Source: DATGLG01 sp035294245 (GTDB taxonomy: Bacteria > Pseudomonadota > Alphaproteobacteria > JACZXZ01). From it: 64,000 nt of DNA. Both the position numbers and the translations under genes were made by a program. Positions 15,788 through 24,564 of the stretch are shown piece by piece. Position 1 is the first letter of the stretch. Every line of letters starts with the position of its first letter. The notes beneath the pieces were generated by a model. The model did not search any database. It was not told the origin of the DNA and worked only from the letters and a program-made list of their open reading frames with translations. The stretch lies in assembly GCA_035294245.1 (NCBI GenBank), contig DATGLG010000025.1:1-64000 (forward strand), read 5' to 3'.

Positions 15788-16483
15788 ATGATCGATCTCT
15801 ATTACGCGCCGACGCCGAACGGGCTCAAGCTGACCATGTTCCTCGAGGAGGCCGCGCTCCCCTATCGCCTCATCCGCGTGGCCCTCAGCAAGGGCGAGCA
15901 GTTCAAGCCGGAATTCCTCGCCATCTCGCCCAATAACAAGATCCCGGCGATGATCGACCACGATCCGCCGGGGGGCGGCGCTCCCGTCTCGCTGTTCGAG
16001 TCCGGCGCCATGCTGCTCTATCTTGCCGAGAAGATCGGGCGCTTCATCCCGGGCGATCTCCGCGGCCGCGCCGAGGTGCTGCAATGGCTGTTCTGGCAGG
16101 TGGGCGGGCTCGGGCCCATGGCCGGGCAGGCCGGATATTTCAGCGTCTACGCATCCGAGAAGATGCCCGCCGCGATCGCGCGCTATACGAAGGAGACGCG
16201 CCGCCTCTACGGTGTCATGGACAGGCGCCTCGCCGACCGCCCCTTCCTCGCCGGCGAGGCTTATACGATCGCCGACATCGCCTGCTATCCCTGGATCGTG
16301 CCCCACAAGGCTCACGGCCAGGACCTCGACGAGTTTCCCCATCTCAAGCGCTGGTTCGCCGCGGTTCAGGCGCGGCCCGCCACCCGCAAGGCCTATGACG
16401 GCGTCGAGGACGTCTATGCGCCCAGGGCGCCCGTCTCGGAGGAGGCACGGAAAATCCTCTTCGGCCAGGGCCCGGCCGCGTAG
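15788..16483 (+). CDS. Glutathione S-transferase, YfcG/Nu-class-like
   Basis: 231 residues. An N-terminal thioredoxin fold (IDLYYAPTPNGLKLTMFLEE, then SPNNKIPAMIDH and FESGAMLLYLAEK) is followed by an all-helical C-terminal domain. The motif YYAPTPNG with the later WQVGGLGPMAGQ matches the GSH-dependent disulfide oxidoreductases of the YfcG type. It is predicted cytosolic. The ATG at 15788 follows GCAAGAGG and begins the thioredoxin fold. The open frame back to 15626 is not protein-like. It is convergent with eno. Confidence 0.92.
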   Translation: MIDLYYAPTPNGLKLTMFLEEAALPYRLIRVALSKGEQFKPEFLAISPNNKIPAMIDHDPPGGGAPVSLFESGAMLLYLAEKIGRFIPGDLRGRAEVLQWLFWQVGGLGPMAGQAGYFSVYASEKMPAAIARYTKETRRLYGVMDRRLADRPFLAGEAYTIADIACYPWIVPHKAHGQDLDEFPHLKRWFAAVQARPATRKAYDGVEDVYAPRAPVSEEARKILFGQGPAA

Positions 16484-16689
16484 GGGCGCAAGGTGCGCGT
16501 TTGTAGCGCGGGAGCAAAAAGATGCCCGCGTCTGTCAGCGCGGGCGAAGGTGGTGGTGGGCATCGCCCCTCGCGACGGAACGACTCGAGAGGCGGACAAC
16601 GATGTCAAGGTATGGAGTCGCACCGCGCGTCGCCTTGATCTTCGCCAAAGCGGGGCGCTTGTCACAGTTCGATCACGGCATCCCGGCGC

Positions 16690-17985
16690 TCATTCGGCGC
16701 GTTCGGGCGCGAGGCGCAGGGCGTGGCGGCCGGCGTAATGGGCGACGGGCCCCAGCTCCTCCTCGATGCGGATGAGCTGGTTGTATTTGGCCAGCCGGTC
16801 CGAGCGGGAGAGCGAGCCCGTCTTGATCTGGCCGCAATTGGTGGCGACGGCGAGATCGGCGATGGTGGCGTCCTCGGTCTCGCCGGAGCGGTGGGACATG
16901 ACCGCGCGATAGCCGGCGCGATGGGCGACCTCGACGGTCTCCAGGGTCTCGCTCAGGGTGCCGATCTGGTTGACCTTGACGAGGATGGCGTTGCCGATCC
17001 CCTCGCCGATGCCGCGGCGCAGGCGCGTCGGGTTGGTGACGAAGACGTCGTCGCCCACGAGCTGCACCTTGCCGCCTAGGGCCTCGGTGAGCGCCTTCCA
17101 CCCCGTCCAATCGTCCTCGGCCATGCCGTCCTCGATCGAGACGATGGGATAGCGCTTCACGAGGGCCTGGTAGTATTTGACCATCCCGGCGGCATCGAGC
17201 TTCTTGCCCTCGCCCTCGAGCGCGTATTTGCCCTTCTTGTAGAATTCCGAGGCCGCGGCATCGAGGGCGAGGACGATCTCCTCGCCCGGGCGATAGCCGG
17301 CCGCCTCGATGCTCTTGACGATGAAGCCGAGCGCCTCGTCGGCGCTCTTGAGGTTGGGCGCGAAGCCGCCCTCGTCACCGACATTGGTGTTGTGCCCGGC
17401 ATCCTTGAGCTTCTTCCGAAGCGCCTGGAACACTTCCGCGCCCATGCGCACCGCATCGGCCAAGGTCGCGGCGGCGACGGGCATGATCATGAATTCCTGG
17501 ATGTCGATGGGGTTGTCCGCGTGAGCGCCGCCATTGACGATATTCATCATCGGCACCGGCAGGGTATGGGCGCGCACGCCGCCCACATAGCGGTAGAGCG
17601 GCACGCGCCGCTCCCGCGCCGCCGCCTTGGCGACGGCGAGGCTGACGCCGAGAATGGCATTGGCGCCGAGGCGGCTCTTGTTGAGGGTGCCGTCGAGCTT
17701 GATCATCAGGCTATCGATATGCTCCTGCTCCTCGGCGTCGAGGCCGGAGAGCGCATCGAAGATCTCGCCATTGACCGCCTCGACGGCCTTGAGCACGCCC
17801 TTGCCGCCATAGCGCTTCTTGTCGCCGTCGCGCAGCTCGACGGCCTCGTGCTTGCCCGTCGAGGCCCCCGAGGGCACTGCGGCGCGCCCCAGCGTCCCCG
17901 TCTCCAGCAGCACGTCGACCTCGACGGTCGGGTTGCCGCGGCTGTCCAGGATCTCCCGGGCGCGGATGTCACGGATGGCGGTCAT
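16690..17985 (-). CDS. eno: Enolase
   Basis: 431 residues, full length. It converts 2-phosphoglycerate to phosphoenolpyruvate. Clear family landmarks are REILDSRGNPTVEVDV at the start, GASTGKHEAVELRD, VGDDVFVTNP and the C-terminal signature SHRSGETEDATIADLAV. ATG at 17985. The gene is alone here. In many alphaproteobacteria ftsB and pdhA follow eno, but here its stop faces the GST gene. Confidence 0.98.
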   Translation of the reverse strand: MTAIRDIRAREILDSRGNPTVEVDVLLETGTLGRAAVPSGASTGKHEAVELRDGDKKRYGGKGVLKAVEAVNGEIFDALSGLDAEEQEHIDSLMIKLDGTLNKSRLGANAILGVSLAVAKAAARERRVPLYRYVGGVRAHTLPVPMMNIVNGGAHADNPIDIQEFMIMPVAAATLADAVRMGAEVFQALRKKLKDAGHNTNVGDEGGFAPNLKSADEALGFIVKSIEAAGYRPGEEIVLALDAAASEFYKKGKYALEGEGKKLDAAGMVKYYQALVKRYPIVSIEDGMAEDDWTGWKALTEALGGKVQLVGDDVFVTNPTRLRRGIGEGIGNAILVKVNQIGTLSETLETVEVAHRAGYRAVMSHRSGETEDATIADLAVATNCGQIKTGSLSRSDRLAKYNQLIRIEEELGPVAHYAGRHALRLAPERAE

Positions 17986-18121
17986 GGCGGGCTCCTTCTG
18001 GGCGGACGGGCTGGGCTTCGCGCGGTTGCGGCCGTCCGGATCGACAGGCTCCGACAGATAGCCGGGCGGCGGGAGCGAGGCAAGGCGGAAGGCGGGATTC
18101 CGCCGAGCGCGCGGCGGCGTT

Positions 18122-18769
18122 TCAGCTCGGCCGCTGCGCCAGGGCCAGGGAGACGCCGAGCCCGCACAGCACGCCGCCCGCGCCCTGGCGCAGGCGGCGG
18201 ATCAGCCTCGGCTGGCGCGCGAGGCGGTCGCGAAACGCCGCCGCGGCGAGGGTGACGAGGACATCGACAGCGGTGTTCATCGCCACCGAGATCAGGCCGA
18301 GCGCGGCGAAATGCAGGGCGAAAGCCGCGAAATCATGTGCGGCGGGGTCGACGAATTGGGGAATGAAGGCAAGGAAGAAGGCCGCCGTCTTGGGATTGAG
18401 GGCCTCGACGACGACGCCGTCGCGAAAGGCCCGGCGGCCGCCGGCGGGAGCGACGCGGAGGTCTGCCACCGCCGTATCGGCGCTGCGCCAGGTCCTGATG
18501 CCGAGATAGACGAGGTAGCCGGCGCCGAGGAGCTTGAGGACGGCGAAGGCCTCGGCACTCGCCATGAGGATCGCCGAGGCGCCAAGCGCGCCCGCGGCGA
18601 CATGCACGAGCCCGCCGAGGCCGGTGCCGAGGCTCGAGGCCAGCCCCTCCCGCCGTCCGCCCGCGAGGCTGCGCGCCGCGACATAGAAGATGCCGGGTCC
18701 CGGCGTCAGCGCGATCACCAGCGCCGCCGCGAAGAAGAAGAGCAGGCTGAGAGAGCTATGCGCGGTCAT
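18122..18769 (-). CDS. LysE/RhtB-family amino-acid exporter
   Basis: 215 residues with about six membrane spans. The family start ALTPGPGIFYVAARSLAGGR and the mid-region VEALNPKTAAFFLAFIPQFV are typical of RhtB-type exporters of amino acids or homoserine lactone. It resides in the inner membrane and exports by proton exchange. No Shine-Dalgarno sequence is obvious before the ATG at 18769. It lies downstream of the repeat at 18815-18878 and upstream of eno on the same strand, with 136 bases between. The substrate cannot be inferred. Confidence 0.92.
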   Translation of the reverse strand: MTAHSSLSLLFFFAAALVIALTPGPGIFYVAARSLAGGRREGLASSLGTGLGGLVHVAAGALGASAILMASAEAFAVLKLLGAGYLVYLGIRTWRSADTAVADLRVAPAGGRRAFRDGVVVEALNPKTAAFFLAFIPQFVDPAAHDFAAFALHFAALGLISVAMNTAVDVLVTLAAAAFRDRLARQPRLIRRLRQGAGGVLCGLGVSLALAQRPS

Positions 18770-18814
18770 TGCTTGTTGATGAAGATTCTATCCGGTCGAA
18801 TTGAAACACTCCCT

Positions 18815-18878
18815 TGTCGCCCCCGCGGAAGCGGGGGCCCAGGAGCTGCCGGATTCCCGCTTTCGCGGGAATGACGAG
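18815..18878. repeat. Dispersed double-hairpin repeat, family B, copy 1
   Basis: A 64-base unit of two GC hairpins. The first stem is GCCCCCGCGGAAGCGGGGGC (18819-18838), and the second, TTCCCGCTTTCGCGGGAA (18854-18871), is followed by TGACGAG. The second hairpin is identical at 30743-30760. The unit is typical of repetitive extragenic palindromes in proteobacteria. Confidence 0.8.
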
Positions 18879-18916
18879 GTTATAATGGCCGTTCGACCGA
18901 TACACGATCTACCACC

Positions 18917-19282
18917 CTACGCCGCGCGGGCGCGGAGAAAATTGGCGAGGAAAAGCAGCATCGAGAGCAGGCTAAGCAGCGCGCCCACGATGGCGAGGGC
19001 CGGCTGCTGCGCCGTGATCGCGACAGAGATGCCGATGGGGAAGATGATGGCGCCGGCGAGTGCGATCCAGAAATGCGCCGTGGCCCAGCCGTCGCTGCGC
19101 GCGAGTCCGGCGCGATAGGCGAGCCCGAAGAGGAGCAGCGAGACCCAGCCGACGAGGTTGAGATGGGCATGGACGGGGGCAAGCGTGAAGTCCTGCCGCA
19201 TCCCCATGTCGATGCCCATGAGCATGCCGGCGATGCCCAGGATGATCCCGGCCCCCACGAACCAGCGGTCGATATTCTGCAT
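18917..19282 (-). CDS. Small membrane protein related to haem-copper oxidase subunit I
   Basis: 121 residues with four hydrophobic helices. The region DFTLAPVHAHLNLVGWVSLL contains two histidines in a helix, as in the metal-binding helices of subunit I of cytochrome oxidases and NO reductases. The protein is far too short to be a complete oxidase. Stand-alone proteins of this size are common in proteobacteria and have no assigned role. GGGAGGGAAG precedes the ATG. It is divergent from the cupredoxin gene with 162 bases between them, so a shared role in copper or respiratory metabolism is possible. Confidence 0.75.
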   Translation of the reverse strand: MQNIDRWFVGAGIILGIAGMLMGIDMGMRQDFTLAPVHAHLNLVGWVSLLLFGLAYRAGLARSDGWATAHFWIALAGAIIFPIGISVAITAQQPALAIVGALLSLLSMLLFLANFLRARAA

Positions 19283-19444
19283 CTTCCCTCCCCATTTCGC
19301 CGGGCACCCCGCCGCCGTCGGATTGTTTTAAAGGACGCGCAAGGGAGGTGTCACGCGTTTCGTGGCGCGTTCAGCTACCGTTCAGGTCGCGCAACTAAGA
19401 TGCAGGCCTGCGCTCAGGGGTCCGATTGGCGGAGGAGGTCTGTC

Positions 19445-19891
19445 ATGCAGGGCTTTTCGCGTCTTATCGCGTGCGCGTTGATGGCCGTCGGCGGCGCCGT
19501 CACCATCGCCGCAGCCGCTTACGCCGGCGAGCCGGACACGGTGAAGGTCGAGCTGTGGAACAAGAGCGACGGCACCATGGGGATCACCTTGAGCCAGGAC
19601 AAGATCAAGGCTGGTGCGGTCGAATTCAAGATCAAGAATGCCTCGGGCAACACCATGCACGAGTTCCTGATCACGCCATGGAAGCAGGATGTCAAATCCC
19701 TGCCCTATGACGCGAAGGAGGACGAGGTGGCGGAAGACAAGCTTCCCCGTCTGGCCGGCATCGAGGACATGAAGCCCGGCACCGCGGCCACCCTGCGCCT
19801 GGCGCTCCCGCCCGGGACCTATGTCGTGTTCTGCAATCAGACGGGGCACTACAAGATGGGGATGGCGCGGCGCCTCACGGTGACGCGGTAG
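19445..19891 (+). CDS. Periplasmic cupredoxin-domain protein
   Basis: 148 residues with a signal peptide (1-27, ending AAYAGE). The mature part is a single cupredoxin fold with a type-1 copper site: His in NTMHEFLIT, then Cys, His and Met in VVFCNQTGHYKMGM. It should bind one copper and carry electrons or store copper in the periplasm. GGAGGAGGT lies 5 bases before the ATG at 19445, which also begins the signal peptide. The open frame further upstream to 19073 is a shadow of the divergent gene. Confidence 0.9.
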   Translation: MQGFSRLIACALMAVGGAVTIAAAAYAGEPDTVKVELWNKSDGTMGITLSQDKIKAGAVEFKIKNASGNTMHEFLITPWKQDVKSLPYDAKEDEVAEDKLPRLAGIEDMKPGTAATLRLALPPGTYVVFCNQTGHYKMGMARRLTVTR

Positions 19892-19945
19892 CGCCGGGCT
19901 CCCAGCCGATACGCAATTCACGGCACCGCCCGCGCGGCGCCAGCC

Positions 19946-20977
19946 TCAATGCACGAAGCCCTGCTGGGCGAGCCAGTCGCGCACGATGTCGGCGATCTGC
20001 TCGGAGTTGCGGTCCATCATCAGCATGTGCGAATTGCCGTGGATGCCGCGCTCGGGCAGGCTCACCCAATCGAAGCGGTTGCCCTGGGCGCGCATGGCCG
20101 CCTCGAATTTCTGCGGATTGGCCAGGCGGTTCTCCCAAGCCGGATCCTTGTCGATATTGTCGCCCCAGATGAAGAGCATTGGGATGCCCTTGAGCTTCGC
20201 CGTGTCGAGCTTGGCGGGATCGGGGGTGAAGCGCGGCTCGAGGCCGACGATGGCGCGCACCCTGTCGGGGGCGCGCACCGCGGCGGCGATGGCGAAGGCG
20301 GCACCCTGGCTATGGGCGATGAGGATGCAGGGGCATTCGCGCTGCACCAGGGCGTTGTAGGCGTCCTGGGTCGGCCCGTCGATGGTGGTCCAGCGCGGAT
20401 CGAATTGCTTGACGAGGTTGTCCCAGGCCTGCACCGGGAACTGCTCGCCGGGCCAGGCTTGGCGCTTGGCGGGATTGCTGTCGTAATGGGGGCCGATGCG
20501 GAAGAGCGCCCAGCCCTCCTGCGCCGTGCGGAAGAGCGGTGCCGCGCTATAGATTTGCGGCCAGCGCGACCAGGTGGAGCGGCCGCGTCCCACCGCATCG
20601 GGGACGATGGTGTCGAAGCCGTGGGCGAGGAAGTATTGCTGCCATCCGGGCCGCCCGTCGGGGGTGCTCTCCCACACGGAGCCCGAGAACCCGGCGCCGG
20701 CGAAGAAGACGAGCGGCAGGGTCGCCAGCGGTGCCGTGAGCCGCACCACCTGCACATACATCTGTCCTGTCTCGACATCGCCATTGGGATCGTAGCTCGC
20801 CACCGGCGCGCCCGTGGAGAACTGCACCTCCTGCTTGGGCAGCCCCTCGACATGGACCATGTGTCCGCCGAGGTAATAGCTGCCGATCTCCTTGACGTCA
20901 TAGGCTGCGGCGGGTGCGGCCGGCGCGAGCAGGAGCGCCAGCGCGAGCGGCAGGCGGAAGCCCAGTCCTCGGATCAT
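19946..20977 (-). CDS. Secreted alpha/beta-hydrolase (esterase-like)
   Basis: 343 residues, with a signal peptide (about 1-25, ending PAAAY). The alpha/beta-hydrolase fold shows the nucleophile elbow AHSQGAAFA, an oxyanion region FFAGAGFSGSVWE and a late His in RGIHGNSHML, with an acidic residue in FIWGDNIDKD. It probably hydrolyses an ester in the periplasm. The substrate is unknown. The second of two adjacent ATGs (20980 and 20977) is preferred because GGGGAGG lies 5 bases before it. The gene stands alone. Confidence 0.88.
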   Translation of the reverse strand: MIRGLGFRLPLALALLLAPAAPAAAYDVKEIGSYYLGGHMVHVEGLPKQEVQFSTGAPVASYDPNGDVETGQMYVQVVRLTAPLATLPLVFFAGAGFSGSVWESTPDGRPGWQQYFLAHGFDTIVPDAVGRGRSTWSRWPQIYSAAPLFRTAQEGWALFRIGPHYDSNPAKRQAWPGEQFPVQAWDNLVKQFDPRWTTIDGPTQDAYNALVQRECPCILIAHSQGAAFAIAAAVRAPDRVRAIVGLEPRFTPDPAKLDTAKLKGIPMLFIWGDNIDKDPAWENRLANPQKFEAAMRAQGNRFDWVSLPERGIHGNSHMLMMDRNSEQIADIVRDWLAQQGFVH

Positions 20978-21041
20978 CATGTCCTCCCCGTCCCCCTTGC
21001 CACAGATAGACGGCTGCCGCCGCCGACGCAAGGCGGGGGGC

Positions 21042-22157
21042 CTAATCGCAGATGCGCTTCAAGGCGAGCCAGTCGGCCGGCGTCACGGCGTCGCGGCCGC
21101 CGGCGGGTGCCGCCTCGACGAGGGCCGCGCGTGCAGCGCTCGGCGGGTGGCTCTGCAGGAAGCCAGGGATGCCCGACGCGGCCTCGTCCTTCGTCGCGAG
21201 GCGCGCGAAGAAGCGGCCGAAGGGGCGCGGATCGAGCCCGGCGCTCTCCAGGATCGCGACACCGCGCGCATCCGCCGCCCGCTCCGCATCACGGCTGAAG
21301 CGCGCCTCGAGGACCGCCTGGGCGGCGCCCACGGTCATCGAGCCGCCGACCACGTCGCCGAGGAGGAGGCCGATCAGGAAGGCGCCGGCGCCGCGCTCGA
21401 TCACGATCGAGATGGGATGGCCGAGCTCCTCATGGGCCAGCTCGTGGGCGAGCACGCCGGCGAGCTCGTTGGGCTCGGCGGTGACGTCGATCAGGCCCTT
21501 GAAGACGAGGATTTGCCCGCCCGGCAGGGCGAGGGCGTTGACGACGGGCGAGTTGATGACGCGGAAGTGCGGCGTCATGCGCGGCTTGGCGGCGGCGACG
21601 AGGGTCGCCGTCAGGCGGTCGAGGGCGGCGCGGCCCGCGGGCGCGTCGCACTCGTCGGGACCGGCATTCATCTTGCCCACCTGGCGCAGGATGCCCGTGA
21701 GAAGTGCCGCGGTGCGCTGGCCGAGCGCCACCTCCATCCGCGGCGGCACCCAATAGACCGCCTCGCGCGCGGCGAGGGGGATGACGACGAGGAAGAGGAA
21801 GGCCGCGGCGGCTGCGGCGGCGCCGAGGGCGAGGGCCATGGCGCGCCAGCCGGGCCCGCCATGGGCGTTGCGGCGCAGCTTCGGACAAGCGGCCTCGAGC
21901 GCGGGGAGCGCCGAGGCGCTCAGCACCGTAAGCCGCGCATCTCCACCCGCCCGCGCGAGGCGCAGCCGGCTCTTCCCGCCGGCGACATCAATCAGGCGCA
22001 CCTCGTCGGTCGGCCAGCGCGCCAGCTCGCGGTCGTTGCGATCCGTGACGATGAGCGCGCTTGCGTGGAGCCGGGCCAGCGCCGGATGGACGATCGCGAC
22101 GCGGCCGTCGCTGTATTCGGCCGGCCATCCCGGCGGCGGTGCGGCGGCCTCGTCCAC
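21042..22157 (-). CDS. M48-family membrane metallopeptidase
   Basis: 371 residues. A cytoplasmic N-terminal region (about 1-105) is followed by one membrane span (about 106-130), then a zinc protease domain with the motif HELAHEELGH and a downstream EXXXD-type helix region (ARFSRDAERAADARG). It resembles HtpX/BepA-like M48 enzymes involved in envelope quality control. It starts with GTG at 22157, immediately after the TGA of the DUF898 gene (TGAGTG) and without its own ribosome site, so translation is coupled. The pair DUF898 plus M48 is common in proteobacteria. Confidence 0.92.
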   Translation of the reverse strand: MDEAAAPPPGWPAEYSDGRVAIVHPALARLHASALIVTDRNDRELARWPTDEVRLIDVAGGKSRLRLARAGGDARLTVLSASALPALEAACPKLRRNAHGGPGWRAMALALGAAAAAAAFLFLVVIPLAAREAVYWVPPRMEVALGQRTAALLTGILRQVGKMNAGPDECDAPAGRAALDRLTATLVAAAKPRMTPHFRVINSPVVNALALPGGQILVFKGLIDVTAEPNELAGVLAHELAHEELGHPISIVIERGAGAFLIGLLLGDVVGGSMTVGAAQAVLEARFSRDAERAADARGVAILESAGLDPRPFGRFFARLATKDEAASGIPGFLQSHPPSAARAALVEAAPAGGRDAVTPADWLALKRICD

Positions 22158-23390
22158 TCAGAAGGAGCCGATCTCGAAGCTGTCGGCAAGGCCCTCGCCA
22201 AAGCGCTGCCGCCGCCGGGCCGATTGCGTCACACTGGCGAGCGCCTCGGGATTCTCGAGCGTGAGCGTGTCGACGAGATGACGAAGGACGCGCGCCCGAA
22301 GCAAGCAATAGCTGAGGAGCTGGGACGCGGGCAGGAAAATCACCAGGGCACAAGCGACGACAACGGCAAACATCAAATGACCGCTCGCCTGGGGCATGCC
22401 AACCGCGCTCTCGGTTCCCGCCTCGACGGCGTAGAGGATGAGTCCAACCACTATCGTGAGCACGACCAGCGCGAGGTAATAGCCCACCGAGATCGCGATG
22501 ACCCGCCCGATCCGCGCTGCGGATCGCAATCGACTACCGCCGAGCCGGGTGCAAGAGGCGACATAGCGCAGGCTCGCGACCCAATAGGCGATCAGCGCAG
22601 GGATCCCGAGGAGAATGCTTGCGAGCAAGAAGAGGAACGCCATCGGATGGGGTGGCGGCGTCGCATGACCCTGTCGCACGGGCTCGACGAAGATCTGCCA
22701 GTTGGCGCCATAGGCGATGACGAGCGGCACGGCGAAAAGCGCCCAGGCGAGGAGCCAATAGGGGAAAAGCTTGCGCCCGGCGGCGCCGTCGAGGCTGAAG
22801 CGGGTGTCGCCGAACCAGGTGTTGCTCATCTTGTAGCGCGCGAGCGCCAGGTCCATCCAGGGATAGGCAAGACCGAGGGTGGCCAGCATGAGCAGGCTGT
22901 AGAGGAAGGAGAGCCCGATATAGCGCCAGGTCGAGCCACCTTGCCCCGCATGGATGCCGCGCCAGGCCGTGCGCGTGAGCCGGTAGCGGCGGGCGCGGAA
23001 ATGGGCTGCCTGGATAAGGGCGATGATGGCGACGACATAGACGAGGCGCAGCGCGATCGAGGCCGCGAGATTGCCGAGGGCAAGCCGCACCAGCACCATA
23101 TAGGCGACGGCGAGGGGTGCGAGGATCGCGAGCGCGATGAGGAAGCCGATGAAGAGCTCGCGCCCCGTTCCGGTATATTCGAGGGGCTCGCCGGCGATCT
23201 CGATATTGCTCCAGAAATAGCGCCGGAGCCGCGTGCGCGCCCAGAAGCGGTAGATGCTGAGCGTGACAAGCGTCAGGAAATAATTCGAGAGCACCAGGCC
23301 GGCCAGACCCGGCCGGTTGCTATAGCGAATTCCGAGCCCACGCTCCGCCGCCGGCGTCGCAGCCGCGGCGGCCCCCCTCGCCTCGTCCAT
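22158..23390 (-). CDS. DUF898 (YjgN-like) integral membrane protein
   Basis: 410 residues with about eight to nine membrane helices. The family pattern is clear: LVLSNYFLTLVTLSIYRFWARTRL, quoted here as its core TLVTLSIYRFWARTRLRRY, recurs in weaker form later as LATLGLAYPWMDLALARYKM, showing an internal duplication. It has no assigned biochemical role. The start at 23390 (CAGGGGA before the ATG) gives the expected length. The open frame back to 23609 crosses the end of bfr and is not coding. It is the first gene of the operon with the M48 protease. Confidence 0.9.
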   Translation of the reverse strand: MDEARGAAAAATPAAERGLGIRYSNRPGLAGLVLSNYFLTLVTLSIYRFWARTRLRRYFWSNIEIAGEPLEYTGTGRELFIGFLIALAILAPLAVAYMVLVRLALGNLAASIALRLVYVVAIIALIQAAHFRARRYRLTRTAWRGIHAGQGGSTWRYIGLSFLYSLLMLATLGLAYPWMDLALARYKMSNTWFGDTRFSLDGAAGRKLFPYWLLAWALFAVPLVIAYGANWQIFVEPVRQGHATPPPHPMAFLFLLASILLGIPALIAYWVASLRYVASCTRLGGSRLRSAARIGRVIAISVGYYLALVVLTIVVGLILYAVEAGTESAVGMPQASGHLMFAVVVACALVIFLPASQLLSYCLLRARVLRHLVDTLTLENPEALASVTQSARRRQRFGEGLADSFEIGSF

Positions 23391-23523
23391 TCCCCTGCCC
23401 CGAAATGGTCCTCGCAAACGGCGCCCGCACGTCACATAGCACGGAAGCGGCGACGGCGCAAAATCTCGCGCGCATCCTCCTGCCCGCATACAGCTTGGAA
23501 TTGTAGACCGGGGCCGCGCCGGC

Positions 23524-24009
23524 TCAGCCCTCGCCTTCGAGCTCGCCCATCGCGCTCTGCTGGTAGTTCTGCAGGCCGAGCTTGTCGATGAGGCCGAGCT
23601 GGGTCTCAAGGAAGTCGATATGGTCCTCGGTGTCCTTGAGGATGCCGAGGAGGAGGTCGCGGCTGACGAAATCCCCCTCCCGCTCGCAGAGGGCGATGCC
23701 GTCGGCGAGATCCTTGCGGCTGCCGCGCTCGAGCTCGAGGTCCCCCTTCATCAGCTCCGGCAGGTCCTCGCCGATGAGGAGCTTGCCCAGGTCCTGGAGA
23801 TTGGGGAGGCCCTCAAGGAAGAGGATACGCTGGACCAGCTTGTCGGCGTGGCGCATCTCCTCGATGGATTCGTCGTATTCCCGCTTGCCGAGGGCGGCGA
23901 AGCCCCAGTTCCGCAGCATGCGCGCATGGAGGAAATATTGATTGATGGCCGTGAGCTCGTTCTTGAGCGTGCGGTTAAGTTGCGTAACGATCGCCTTGTT
24001 TCCCTTCAC
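23524..24009 (-). CDS. bfr: Bacterioferritin
   Basis: 161 residues, full length. It forms 24-subunit iron-storage shells with haem between subunits. Ferroxidase ligands Glu18, Glu51, His54, Glu94 and His130 and the haem ligand Met52 (in EEMRHAD) are at the family positions. The second ExxH motif is broken: the residue at position 127 is Thr (DTEDH), where the bridging Glu normally sits, with Glu128 next to it. The start is GTG with AAGGAG 9 bases upstream. It is divergent from bfd across a Fur-type box, so iron should control both. Confidence 0.96.
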   Translation of the reverse strand: MKGNKAIVTQLNRTLKNELTAINQYFLHARMLRNWGFAALGKREYDESIEEMRHADKLVQRILFLEGLPNLQDLGKLLIGEDLPELMKGDLELERGSRKDLADGIALCEREGDFVSRDLLLGILKDTEDHIDFLETQLGLIDKLGLQNYQQSAMGELEGEG

Positions 24010-24053
24010 GTTTTTGATCTCCTTCCAGAGTCGGTCGATGTCTGCGATTGCTA

Positions 24054-24070
24054 TTGCAAATCACTCGCAA
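24054..24070. promoter_or_regulatory. Fur/Mur-type operator between bfr and bfd
   Basis: The 17-mer TTGCAAATCACTCGCAA is a palindrome with two mismatches. It matches the alphaproteobacterial Fur/Mur pattern TGCAA-N5-TTGCA in spacing and most bases. It lies between the divergent bfr and bfd starts, 48 bases from the bfd start codon. Iron-dependent control of this pair is well known in other bacteria. Confidence 0.6.
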
Positions 24071-24117
24071 GTATGTATGATGCCCCTTGTTCAGCCTCGC
24101 CGCAAGGAGCACCGCCC

Positions 24118-24294
24118 GTGTATGTCTGCATCTGCCACGCGCTCAGGGGTCGCGATGTCGAAGCCGCCAAGGGAAGCGGCGCCGGGCGGCCCGCCGACAT
24201 CCACCGCCATTTCGGCGTCAAGGTGCAGTGCGGCCGCTGCGTTCCCACCATCCGCCGCATGCTCGACGAGTCGCCGGCCGAGAGCCTGCGCTGA
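24118..24294 (+). CDS. bfd: Bacterioferritin-associated ferredoxin
   Basis: A 58-residue [2Fe-2S] protein that docks on bacterioferritin and supplies electrons for iron release. The four cysteines of the family are present: CICH near the N-terminus and CGRC near residue 40. Translation starts at GTG 24118 with AAGGAG 8 bases upstream. A longer frame begins inside bfr on the other strand and is not real. It is divergent from bfr and shares the Fur-type site. Confidence 0.92.
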   Translation: MYVCICHALRGRDVEAAKGSGAGRPADIHRHFGVKVQCGRCVPTIRRMLDESPAESLR

Positions 24295-24379
24295 GCGCCC
24301 CTCTCCCGCAGCTCGCCATCGGTCTTGGTCGAGCTTAGCAGGACGCCGAACAAAATACTTTCGACAGTGATCCCCCTAT

Positions 24380-24488
24380 GTCACCCCGGCCGAGCGGAAC
24401 GCGAGGGCCGGGGCCCATCGTGTAGCAGGCGCATCGCTAAATGGACCCCGGATCGCGCTGTGCTTTCGCACGGCTTGTCCGGGTGACG
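24380..24488. repeat. Dispersed long-hairpin repeat, family D
   Basis: Begins GTCACCCCGGCCGAGCGGAA and ends TTGTCCGGGTGAC. The ends GTCACCC and GGGTGAC are exact inverses, and the interior holds smaller GC stems. It lies downstream of bfd and of the MmyB-type regulator gene and may terminate both. Only one copy was recognised in this window, so membership of a repeat family is inferred from its similarity to known intergenic elements. Confidence 0.55.
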
Positions 24489-24564
24489 AATGAAAAGCCT
24501 GCAACTGTCGGGGCGCTCCACGAGACTCTCGCTTGCGCGGCAACGACGGGGCGCCGCTTCAGGT

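Noticed and set aside
20979..23591. A long plus-strand frame opposite the M48 and DUF898 genes
   Set aside because: It is a shadow of two well-recognised genes. No domain is visible in it.
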